A DNA stretch of 64,000 bases from the NCBI GenBank assembly GCA_963701435.1, contig CAVPAL010000006.1:124001-188000 (forward strand), in the 5' to 3' direction. This document shows, piece by piece, positions 55,272-64,000 of this stretch (positions are counted from its first letter, which is position 1; every line of letters starts with the position of its first letter). Origin of the DNA: JAACFF01 sp963701435 (GTDB lineage: Bacteria > Chloroflexota > Anaerolineae > Promineifilales > Promineifilaceae). The notes below the pieces were generated by a model that was not told the DNA's origin, did not search any database, and was given only the letters and a program-made list of their open reading frames with translations. The translations under genes were made by a program, and so were the position numbers.

Positions 55272-55934
55272 ATGCCGGAACCGATTAAACCAATGTTGGA
55301 CGATTTGGAACTGTGGTTGGTACAGCGCATTGAAACGGAAGAGGCGCAAAGTTTGGTGGGTCACGCCGTGCCGGGGTTGGCCGGCGATTTCACCCAACGC
55401 CTGAACCGGCACACCACGCAGGTGACGCTGCACGGTGTGATGGTCGGCGACGCCGCTAAAGAGAAGCTGGATAGTTTGCGCCAAAAGTTTCACGCCGCCG
55501 AGCCGTTGCCGTTTGTGGCCGACATTATGACGGCGACGGAGGTGCAGCAGGTGCTTATTGCTGATTTGCAAGTGCAGGAGGTGGCCGGACGGCCGGATCG
55601 GTTTGCTTACCGGATTTTGCTTAATGAATACGTTCCGCCGCCGCCCGATGAAGTGGCGGCGATGGAGGTGGTGAATGAGGACGTGGCAAATGAGGCGAGC
55701 GAGCAGAATGAAGCGCGGGTGGAAGATGTGGAAGGAGAGTTGGGTGTGATTGAGGTGGAGGTGTTGCTTGCCAGCGGTGAACGGGATTTTGATATTGCCG
55801 AAGTGGAGGTGAAAGGGACGACGGATGCGGGTGAGGCATTTACGGCCGTTATCAGTGAGCACACAGACGGCCTCTTCCGGTTGGAAAATGTACCGGCGGG
55901 TGATTACACGGTAACGGCCGTTCGCAGAGAGTAA
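55272..55934 (+). CDS. Injection-system structural protein, paralogue 2, with Ig-like tail
   Basis: 220 residues from MPEPIKPMLDDLELWLVQRI, two bases after the Rhs stop. The first 130 residues are paralogous to the 49133 protein (GVMVGDAAKEKLDSLRQKF, FVADIMTATEVQQVLIADLQ, NEYVPPPPDE). After an acidic linker, the C-terminus (VEVKGTTDAGEAFTAVISE, LFRLENVPAGDYTVTAVRRE) is a carboxypeptidase-regulatory-like beta domain, which paralogue 1 lacks. The frame is intact. It may link the Rhs or enzyme cargo to the tail. Confidence 0.7.
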   Translation: MPEPIKPMLDDLELWLVQRIETEEAQSLVGHAVPGLAGDFTQRLNRHTTQVTLHGVMVGDAAKEKLDSLRQKFHAAEPLPFVADIMTATEVQQVLIADLQVQEVAGRPDRFAYRILLNEYVPPPPDEVAAMEVVNEDVANEASEQNEARVEDVEGELGVIEVEVLLASGERDFDIAEVEVKGTTDAGEAFTAVISEHTDGLFRLENVPAGDYTVTAVRRE

Positions 55935-55964
55935 GCGACGCTCGCCCATGCTTTAAGGTAAATC

Positions 55965-57275
55965 ATGTCAGATACGGTGTCAAAACAATTGAGTCGATCA
56001 GATTCCCAAATTCAAATAAGAATCTTTCGCCGGATTCGAACCAGCGGCCTTAGCTTGCGCCAGGGGCAATCACCATTTTGCTTTTTTGGTACAAATGCTT
56101 ATTACTTGCTGGAGGTGGCGGCACAAGGTCTGTTTGGGGGCAGGGCCAGTGATCGCCAACTAATAACGGACTTTTTCTCCATGGTCAGCCGCAGTGGGTT
56201 GAAGGTTGTGCGTACCTGGGGATTTAATGATGACCCGGCCAAGCCAACCATAACCCTTACTCAGTCTCGAGGCCAGAGTGGCGGACCACCTATCCGCCGG
56301 GCTGATGAAATCAGCTTTGGCCAAGGGCTAGATGCTCTCGACTTTGTGATACGCGAAGCAAGGCGATTTGGCATTTACTTGATTATTCCACTGGTAAATT
56401 ATTGGCATGACTATGGTGGTATCAGCCAGTATGCACGCTGGGTTGGCTACAATACAACGACTACCAACGGCGATCCAGATCATATTGTAGAAGAGTTGTT
56501 CTATTTGGGTACAAGAAACGGCCGTCCCGTCTCACCCAATCCCAAAGACATTTACAGACGATATGTGCAGCAAGTCGTCAGACGTTTTTGCCAACACCCA
56601 AACATTCTGGCCTGGGAATTGATGAACGAACCCAGAGCCAAAGCTTTGAGCGCCTCGTCAAATCAATCTGCCAGGCGCATGGTGCTTCTAGGTGGGTTAC
56701 GAGATTGGATCGGCGAAATGGCCATGTTTATCAAACAACAATGTGATCATCGCCAGCTTGTTAGTATTGGTGGCGTACCGCTCAGGAGTCATCCAGGCCG
56801 CGAGCTTGACGACATGAACTTTATTTTCAGAAGCCCTACAGTTCAGCAGCAGATTGACCTGATAGACACCCATCTTTATCCCACTCACCATAGCCCACCT
56901 TATAATCCGCAACGGGCCATGACAGTTCTACGCCTCGTCGTTAATGCGGCCAGAAGTACCTGGCAAAAACCATTCTATTTGGGTGAGTTTGGCATACATC
57001 CCGGCACAGCAAGATTTGCGCGGGATACCAACTATCGAGCCTGGTCAACTCAGCTGAAAAACCAGGGAGCTTCAGGCATGTTATTCTGGCAACTGCTACC
57101 TGGAGGCCGCACTGCTTTTGATCCATTTGAAATGCATGTTGCCTCCGTGGCACAAACGCCACAGTTAGTCGGCGTTAGCGGCACCAGAGCTTCAAGTGCA
57201 TTGCCCGCACCAGGCGACTTGCCTCAATTAGTTGCCTTTGCCAACCAGGCTCTGACTCAATGGCAAACTTGTTAG
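55965..57275 (+). CDS. GH5-like glycoside hydrolase in the injection locus
   Basis: 436 residues, intact. The TIM-barrel features are FFGTNAYYLLEVAAQGLFGG, KVVRTWGFND, WELMNEPRA (acid/base Glu) and FYLGEFGIHPG (nucleophile Glu), matching GH5 endo-beta-mannanase-like enzymes. There is no signal peptide. Instead the first 20 residues (MSDTVSKQLSRSDSQIQIRI) match the start of the phospholipase-D protein at 60769, suggesting a loading or docking tag. A role in cutting target-cell surface glycans is inference. Confidence 0.8.
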   Translation: MSDTVSKQLSRSDSQIQIRIFRRIRTSGLSLRQGQSPFCFFGTNAYYLLEVAAQGLFGGRASDRQLITDFFSMVSRSGLKVVRTWGFNDDPAKPTITLTQSRGQSGGPPIRRADEISFGQGLDALDFVIREARRFGIYLIIPLVNYWHDYGGISQYARWVGYNTTTTNGDPDHIVEELFYLGTRNGRPVSPNPKDIYRRYVQQVVRRFCQHPNILAWELMNEPRAKALSASSNQSARRMVLLGGLRDWIGEMAMFIKQQCDHRQLVSIGGVPLRSHPGRELDDMNFIFRSPTVQQQIDLIDTHLYPTHHSPPYNPQRAMTVLRLVVNAARSTWQKPFYLGEFGIHPGTARFARDTNYRAWSTQLKNQGASGMLFWQLLPGGRTAFDPFEMHVASVAQTPQLVGVSGTRASSALPAPGDLPQLVAFANQALTQWQTC

Positions 57276-57305
57276 TGAGATTTCTTTGTGGAGAGTGACT
57301 CTGGC

Positions 57306-59769
57306 ATGATACACCAGGCGCAAGTAAATGTACCAACGGGCCAAACCAAACGCATTCAGCTTCAGGCTGAAGCGCAGCCGGTGCTGTGTCGTCGCTTCGC
57401 GGGCACCAACTTTGAATTTGATCGCTCGTTCATCATCCCGGAGCAAGCGGCCAGTTTGCTGGCGAGTATTAGTGCATACGCCAATCAATTTTCCGACCGG
57501 CGCATTCTGGTGGTGGGGCATACAGACGCAGTGGGATCGGACGATTACAACCAGCGCCTCTCTGAACGCCGGGGCATGAGCGCCTTTGCCCACCTGACAG
57601 GTGATGTAGCCGTGTGGGAACGTATGTATGACGCGGAAAACACGCCCAACCAGAAGTGGGGCAACCGCGAAGCCCGGCACATGCTGCGCTACCTTAAAGA
57701 CGGCGCCGGCAATCCCTACTTTACGGGAACGGCCGATGAGGAAGGCCGGAATCCAGCGCCGCCATCGCCCGCTTCCAGGGCGACAATGACCTGCCGGAAA
57801 CGGGGCAAGCCGACCGGGACACCCACCGGGCCATGTTCCTGGAATTTATGGCCGAGCGTCAGGCGGTGGAGACGACATTGCCGGCGCATCGCTTCTTGTC
57901 ACCGGAGGAGGGAGAATTTTGGCTGGGCTGTGGCGAGCAACACCTGGTCATTCCCACCGAAGAGGCGGAAGAAGCTAACCGGCGGGTGGAGTTTTTGCTG
58001 TTCTTGCACCCTCCAGAAACCGTCAGTTGTGATAGTTACGACACTACCTGGGCCAAAACTTGCGTTGAGGCGGAATTAATAACCGTTGAAATACGTATCC
58101 TCAACGAGTATGGGGAGCCGTTGATCATAGAGTTTGAGCTAGATACGCCTGAGGGCGACACCATCCGTGACGTTACCGACGCAGACGGCCGTTGGCGTTC
58201 GAACCCGGACAGTATGCCAACCGGCCGATACGTTTTGCGGATAGGGCCAGAAGATTTTCAGAAGGCATCAAAGCAGCTAAATCGAAGCGATAACCGCATT
58301 GAAGTGCAATTTTTGAACCCGCATCGCTGGTTTATTCCCCAACAGCATCCGGACATCCCCCAATTTACGTTTGGGAACCGGGTAATGCCCCTCATTGACG
58401 GCGCAAACGCCTTCGCGGCCATGTTTATAGCCTTCAGGAATACCGACGAGGAAGGATACATCTATATCACTGGTTGGGATGTGGATCCGTCTATTCACCT
58501 TCTAAGTACCGCCGACGCCGCCAGAATTGGCCTTACCCGTGCCGATGTTGAACTGCGCCAGGTGTTGGAGCAAGCAGCAGCACGAGGCGTTGACACACGA
58601 GCGTTGGTTTGGTGGCTCAACGCCCAAAGAAGGAATTTGAACATGACAGGCGTTAATGTGTTCACCGATAATAAAACCCGCGGCGCTACCGGCTCGCATC
58701 ACCAGAAAACGGCGATAGTTAGGACGACAGAAGGGTTGATGAGCTTTGTGGGCGGCATTGACCTGACTCGGGACCGGTGGGACACGCGCCGTCATTGTTA
58801 TCCTGACCCGGATGCTGACTATGAAGGGGCAGGGCAGCCATGGCACGATGTCCACGCCATGGTAAGGGGGACCGGCAGCAGGCGATATTGAGACCAATTT
58901 TCGCCATCGCTGGAATGACGGAAATCGTATCCTTGGTGTTCGGCATTTCCCCTCCTGTGCCAACACACCCCGCTCCCACAACGCGAGTCGGCCCTCATTT
59001 AGTGCAGACGTTACGGACTTTTCCATGTTTTGCTACCAGAGTGGGCACTCCCTGGCGATATGACTTCGCCACAACAGGCGAGACAGGGCTGCGTCAGGCT
59101 TATCTACGGGCTATCGGTAACGCCCGCAATTACATTTATATTGAGGATCAATATGTGGTGGGGAATGACATTGGCGCAGCTATCGAGGCGGCAATGCGAC
59201 GGTCACAGGAGTTGCAAGTGATTCTGTTGACAGCCCCGGCCCCAGATGGGCCACAATTTGTGCAAAATGCGTTTGACTGGCACCAGCATGAATTTGTGGA
59301 TCGGTTGCGAGCAGTGGACGCGTCCCGCGTTCAAATCTTTCACTTAGAAAATCAACCCTGCTCTCACCTTAGCCCCCCTACGGCCGGCGGCACTGGTATC
59401 TACGTTCATTCTAAAGTGTGCATCATTGATGATATTTGGGCCATTATTGGCTCTGTAACGCACAACCGGCGCAGTCTAACCCATGATTCGGAGATCAGCG
59501 TGGCAGTGATAGATACCACAATTGTAGGTGAAACAATTGAAAGCGGCCGACGCCAGTTTGCACGCGATCTTCGCGTCCATCTCTGGCTAGAGCACTTAGG
59601 GTTGTCGCTGGCAGACGCGCACTTGGTGTTGAATCCTGCCGATGGGGTACGTGAGTGGCGGACACGCGCCGGCACTGCGCCGGCGCTGGCTGTGGTTCAT
59701 ACACGGCCGGCAGGTTCAGAAAACCGAATTCGGTGGGATACGGCCATCGATCCCAATGGTTTGTGTTGA
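57306..59769 (+). CDS. OmpA/peptidoglycan-binding plus phospholipase-D protein, copy 1, frameshifted
   Basis: Joined length is about 820 residues. Order: start MIHQAQVNVPTGQTKRIQLQ; OmpA-like domain (about 40-110, GHTDAVGSDDYNQRLSERRG); peptidoglycan-binding domain (AIARFQGDNDLPETGQ); FWLGCGEQHLVIPTEEAEEA block; Ig-like domain; linker KQLNRSDNRIEVQFLNPHRW; two PLD domains. The first HKD is HHQKTAIVR (the usual Asp is Arg), the second VHSKVCIIDD is normal. Frames change at about 57752 (a T lost), about 58871 and 58930-58980. One copy fuses OmpA and PLD parts, whereas the second copy splits them with a stop and ATG. Confidence 0.75.
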
Positions 59770-59794
59770 GTAACGGGATGATTTTGAGAGCAAG

Positions 59795-60765
59795 ATGACG
59801 GATCAGGTGCAGGTTAAGGTTCCAGCAGGCGAAACGAAGCGCGTTCAGCTTCAGGCAGAAGCACCGCCTGTACTGTGCCGCCGTTTTGGCGACCTTAACT
59901 TTAGTTTGATCGCGCGTTCATCATTCCTGAGCAGGCGGCCGATATGCTGATTGACATTTCTAACTATGCCAATCAGTTTACCAGCCGACAGATTTTGATT
60001 GTAGGGCATACGGACACGAAAGGGCCGCCAGACTACAATGTGCGCCTGTCTGAACGGCGGGGCATGAGCATGTATGCCCACCTGACGGGTAATGAAACGG
60101 TGTGGGAAAGTATGTACAACGCTGATAATTCGCCAAATCGAAAGTGGGGCAACCGTGAGGGGCGGCATATGCTGCGCTTTCTACGAGATGATAGCGACAA
60201 TGTGTACTTTACGGGAACGGCCGATGACGAAGGTTACCGATCTACCGAGACGATTAAACGCTTCCAGCGAGATAATGACCTGAATGACGACGGTGATGCC
60301 GTTTGCCCACCGGGCTATGTTCCGCAAGCTGGTGGAAGCGCTGCGCCGCAGGGCTTGGGCATTGCCGCCAACCGCTTTCTCGCCCCCGCAGCGATGAGTT
60401 TTGGTTGGGGTGCGGCGAGCGACACCTGGCATTGCCCACGCCGGATGAGACGCCAGAGGAGGCGAATCGGCGTGTGGAGGTGCTCCTATTTCTCAACCCG
60501 CCGTCGCCGATTAATTGCGATACGTATCGGTCGAATTGGAACCAAACCTGTATTCAAACGGAATTGATTTCGGTAGAGGTGCTAATTCACAGCACAATGA
60601 GTATGCCAACCCGGTTGCCAGCGAGTTTACATTGCAAACGCCGGAAGGTGAAACGCTACGCGAGGTGACGGGGCAGGATGGTTTTTGGCGATCTTTGCCG
60701 GACAGTATGCCGCCCGGCCGGTATGCTTTGACGATTAACGGCAAGGAAGTGACCCTGGTGAGATA
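59795..60765 (+). pseudogene. OmpA/peptidoglycan-binding protein, copy 2, frameshifted several times
   Basis: Starts MTDQVQVKVPAGETKRVQLQ, closely matching copy 1. A T is missing in AGTTTGATC near 59905, after which the frame resumes DRAFIIPEQAADMLIDISNY. The OmpA block is GHTDTKGPPDYNVRLSERRG, followed by a peptidoglycan-binding piece (TETIKRFQRDNDLNDDGDAV). Later shifts near 60300, 60400 and 60570 break the FWLGCGERHLALPTPDETPE and Ig-like parts. It ends GRYALTINGKEVTLVR three bases before the next start. Confidence 0.7.
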
Positions 60766-60768
60766 GAT

Positions 60769-62376
60769 ATGTCTGACACGGTTGAAAAAACGTTAAGTCG
60801 AAATGATAACCGCATTCACGTGCAGATTCTGAACGTGGATAAGTGGTTTATTTCGGCGCGGACGGCCGCCGACGCATGGCAACGTGGTACGGCCGTTAAT
60901 CAACGGCCGTCAGGCGATGGCGGAAATGGCGTTAGCTTTTACCGATGCCAATTTTATTTACGTGGCCGGCTGGCAGATGGATGACGACGTGCAATTGCTG
61001 CGCGATACGGGTACGGGACCAAAGCCTGCTGCGGATTTTGGGTGATGCCCGTAAGCGGTGGGGCCGATGTGCGGGCGCTGATGTGGGATGGGTCTGTGTT
61101 TTTGGGTGGGGCCAGGCCCGATCGGCCGACCCGAGCGATACCTTGAATCTGGCAGCCAGCAATGAGCGCACGGCCCGTGAGTTCCGTCGCCGGGGCATTC
61201 AGGCGATTTTAGATGACCACAATCAGAAAATCATATTGGGTACGACGAATTTGGGTTCTATTCATCAGAAAATGGCAGTTGCCGACGGCGGTTTTCGTGG
61301 CACGCTGGCGTTCTGCGGCGGCATTGACCTGGCTTATAAACGGTGGGATTTTCCGGCGCACCCTGCTTTTGATTCGCGGCGCGACCCCAGCCCCAGCAAG
61401 ATGACCCGGACGACATGCTGCCCTTCCACAACCCAGACCCCTGGCATGATGTTCATGCCGTAGTGCGTGGCCCGGCCGTTGAGCACTTGGAAGCGAATTT
61501 TATCGAGCGGTGGAACAGCCACCGACGAGGGCCAGCGCTGAGTCCGCAGGCTGCCAGCCGCCCGGGTGGCGGCACGCATATTGTGCAGGTGCTCGCACGC
61601 TGCCAGGCGACGACATTCACAGACTTGCGCCGACCGGTGAGTTTGGTATTCGTACCCTTATTTGCGCGCGATCCGGTGTGCCCGCGACTATATTTACATC
61701 GAGAATCAATATTTGGTGTCGGAGACGATTACGGATGAGTTGGTAGCGGCCATGAACCGGGCGAATCAGGCGGCAGGGATTTTCGCCTGATTGTGGTGGT
61801 ACCTTATTTGCCGGAGGAGGCGGCCGGCAGCGGCGGTTCGCAGCGGCGGCGGCGGGCAGGCGACGATTTTTCACCAAAACCGGAGCGATTGCGCGTTTGC
61901 GGGCAGCCGCGCCGAACGCACAAACGTTTCAAGTTTTTTACCTGCGCCAGCCGGCTGGTAACCGCAATATTTATGTTCATGCAAAGGTGATGATTGTGGA
62001 TGACATTTGGGCGACGATTGGATCGGCCAATTTGAATCGGCGAGGCATGTGTTTTGATGCGGAGTTGAATATTGCGGTGGTGGACACGGCCGTATCTGAC
62101 GGCCGTCGTCGTTTTGCCCGCGATTTTCGCCTGGCGTTGTGGCAGGAGCATCTGGGGCTGCGCGACCCGGCCGATTTGCTGCAAATTCAAGACCCGATTG
62201 CTGGTGCAGCCATGTGGGCCGCACGCGCCGGTTCTAACCAATCACACATTGTCCGCTTTGACGAAACCGAAAACCCAGGTGATGATGGATTTCAGTGGGA
62301 AGCATTGGTTGACCCGTTGTGTACCAGCAATGCCGCTGAAATTCGCGCCTGGGAGGAGAGTATCAATACAACATGA
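60769..62376 (+). pseudogene. Phospholipase-D-family protein, copy 2, frameshifted many times
   Basis: Starts MSDTVEKTLSRNDNRIHVQI, the same tag as the GH5 protein. Frames change near 60880-60950, 61060, 61400, 61600, 61780 and 61880. Both HKD motifs are complete in the pieces: HQKMAVAD (61261-61290) and HAKVMIVD (about 61978-62001) with ATIGSANLNRR after it. Two HKD motifs make one active site that attacks phosphodiesters in lipids or nucleic acid. The C-terminus (CTSNAAEIRAWEESINTT) ends in an ATGA overlap with the protease gene. Confidence 0.7.
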
Positions 62377-64000
62377 ACGGACACAAAGCATTTGTCTACG
62401 TCGAGAACGAGGTGGACAAGGCCTTGCAGCAAAGGCTGGCGGAAATGGTAACGGCCGTATTAACCACTTACAAAGCTTATGCTCTGGTTCAGGTAACCGC
62501 CGCCCAATTGAACGCTTTACACAAGGCCGGTTTTCGTGTTGATGTGTTGTCGGATACGACCAGGGTGACGGTGGGCGCGTTTACGTTTGACACAGAGGCG
62601 CCACCCCAAACGCCAGAGGCAGATGTCTCGTTGTTGGCCGAAACGGGTGAGGATTATTTCCTGGTGCAGTTTATCGGCCCGCTGCAGGAAGCGTGGATAA
62701 CGGCCGTTACCAAACTGGGGTGTGAATTAGGGAATTACATACCCAATTACACCTTCTACCTAACCTATATGCCTGTTAATGTGCAGGCGCAGGTGGCGGC
62801 GTTGCCTTTTGTGGGCTGGATCGGTCGTTATTTGCCCGCTTTCAAAATAGGCCCCGACATGACGACAACAGGCAAGCGCAGCCTGGCGCAGCAAGATATG
62901 GTTGCGGTGGAAATTAACCGGCCCGCGTTCCCGTTTGATCCCGAAGGCAATGTCGAGATCAGCCTGCACCGGTCGGATGATATGGATACTGTAGTGGCCC
63001 TGATCGATACTTTAGGCGGGCATGTGATTGATGCCGGTGGACGCAGCCTTGTTGTGCCCTGGAACCGGAACAGGTGCTGGTTATTGCCGGGCATGTGGCT
63101 GTGCGCCGCCTAGGAAGGCACGTGCCAGCCCAGGCGGATAATGACGTGGCAGTGCATTTGACCAATGTGCATGCTGTACACATAGCCACTCTTGTGGGTG
63201 CAAGCAGGCAGTTACTGGGACAAAATCAGATTGTGGCTGTGTACGATACAGGGCTGGACAAAGGCTCTGATGGCGCTACCACGAACCCCCATCCAGATAT
63301 GCACCCGGATTTTAGCGGACGTGTTATTTCTTTACACTCTTGGGGACGACCCACCGGCGCTCGCGGCGGCGCAGGCGCTACCAATGACCTGGGCGGGCAT
63401 GGCACGCATGTGGCCGGTTCGATTGTAGGAACCGGCAGTGCGTCCGGAGGCCGGGTGCGAGGCATGGCCCCGGAAGCCCGCCTGGTATTTCAATCTTGTG
63501 AACCGGGAACGTCTTCAACCTGTAGCCCGCACGGCTTCTTTACGCCGGCCGATCTGACGCCCGTTTTTCAGCAAGCTTACGATGCCGGTGCACGCATACA
63601 TAACAATAGTTGGGGCGCACGCAGAGAAGGCCGTTACACCGACAAGTCAGAACAGGTAGACACATTTGTATGGGAAAAGCGGAACATGACCATTCTCTTC
63701 TCGGCGGGCAACAACGGCGACGACTTAAATCGGGATGGCCGTATTGACCAGGATTCTATGGGCGCACCGGGAACAGCAAAAAGATATATCACCGTTGGTA
63801 GTTCCGAAAGCCTGCGGCTGACCGGGGGCAGCCGGCTGCCCTGGAGCGCTTCTCGTTACAACCCGCCCTGCACCCGTTCTGCCCCAGACCTGTCTACAAT
63901 TGCCAGTCCCTGCATTTCGACCGGTTCTAGCCGGAATAATTTACGCTTTCCTTGCCCGCCGATCCGAGATGATTTGCGCTCGAACAACCCGCATGGCCTG
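62373..64000 (+). CDS. Subtilisin-like (S8) protease, frameshifted and cut by the right edge
   Basis: The start overlaps the previous stop. The first 230 residues form an N-terminal propeptide-like region (ALVQVTAAQLNALHKAGFRV, VGWIGRYLPAFKIG). The frame fails at 63057-63059, where CCC needs one more C; then LEPEQVLVIAGHVAVRRLGR continues. The catalytic Asp is in VAVYDTGLDKG, the His in GGHGTHVAGSIVG, and the oxyanion Asn region in ILFSAGNNGDD. The Ser motif lies beyond the window. No classical signal peptide is seen. It is likely another enzyme cargo of the locus. Confidence 0.8.

Noticed and set aside
55266..55949. 227-aa minus-strand ORF opposite the structural paralogue
   Set aside because: His/Arg-rich antisense product of a gene whose plus frame matches a paralogue.

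Overview
The window looks like a chromosomal segment of a Chloroflexota bacterium, probably of the class Anaerolineae (inference, no marker gene is present). Supporting signs are the gene mix (acylaminoacyl-peptidase, tandem glutamate dehydrogenases, AapJQMP transporter, a SARP/BTAD regulator beside a contractile tail locus), promoter-to-start spacings that imply leaderless mRNAs, and many intergenic hairpin repeats. The octamer ACGGCCGT, usually inside AACGGCCGTT, recurs far more often than chance. It falls within genes in all reading phases and produces recurring peptides such as ETAV, NGRF/NGRI and RPF. I saw no tRNA, rRNA or CRISPR array. Layout: 1-6.0 kb holds the tail of an FtsX-type permease and the two halves of a heterodimeric ABC exporter (929 and 4218, minus strand), split by a frameshifted Fic gene and a small unknown gene. 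6.0-6.6 kb is a tandem array of hairpin-rich 170-bp repeats. 6.6-16.5 kb carries an aminotransferase, a solute-binding-like membrane protein, a DUF1269-type protein and a polar amino-acid ABC operon (aapJQMP order). 16.8-23.1 kb is a plus-strand set for envelope glycan or lipid chemistry: a flippase-like protein, two AlkP-superfamily phosphodiesterases, a GT2 glycosyltransferase and a GNAT acetyltransferase. 23.1-31.5 kb has a solitary Dam methylase, a DUF92 protein, two tandem glutamate dehydrogenases, SSB, an S9 peptidase and a 59-residue membrane protein. 31.5-42 kb has a nucleotidyltransferase, a cluster fitting the last steps of the ethylmalonyl-CoA pathway (mcl-like lyase, Mcd-like long acyl-CoA dehydrogenase, MaoC-type mesaconyl-CoA hydratase), an MmgE/PrpD protein, Nei, MarR, a seven-TM protein and an alpha/beta hydrolase. 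42-64 kb is an extracellular contractile-injection (eCIS or phage-tail-like) locus. It starts with a BTAD regulator and a 62-aa protein, then sheath, tube, a chaperone-like protein and two paralogous structural proteins flanking a 1094-aa protein built of 23-residue helical repeats (tape-measure candidate) and an Rhs protein with a C-terminal HELRH motif. It ends in an unusual enzyme set: a GH5-like glycosidase, two OmpA/peptidoglycan-binding plus phospholipase-D modules, and a subtilisin-like protease running off the right edge. Three of these enzymes share the same short N-terminal or linker motif. Two other points stand out. A family of about 115-bp elements (seven copies) is made of two hairpins with exchangeable stems joined at CCTYGAGG and closed by TAGGT/ACCTA ends. 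Single-base frameshifts, many in short homopolymers, cluster in the Fic locus and throughout 43-64 kb but are absent from the roughly 38 kb between.
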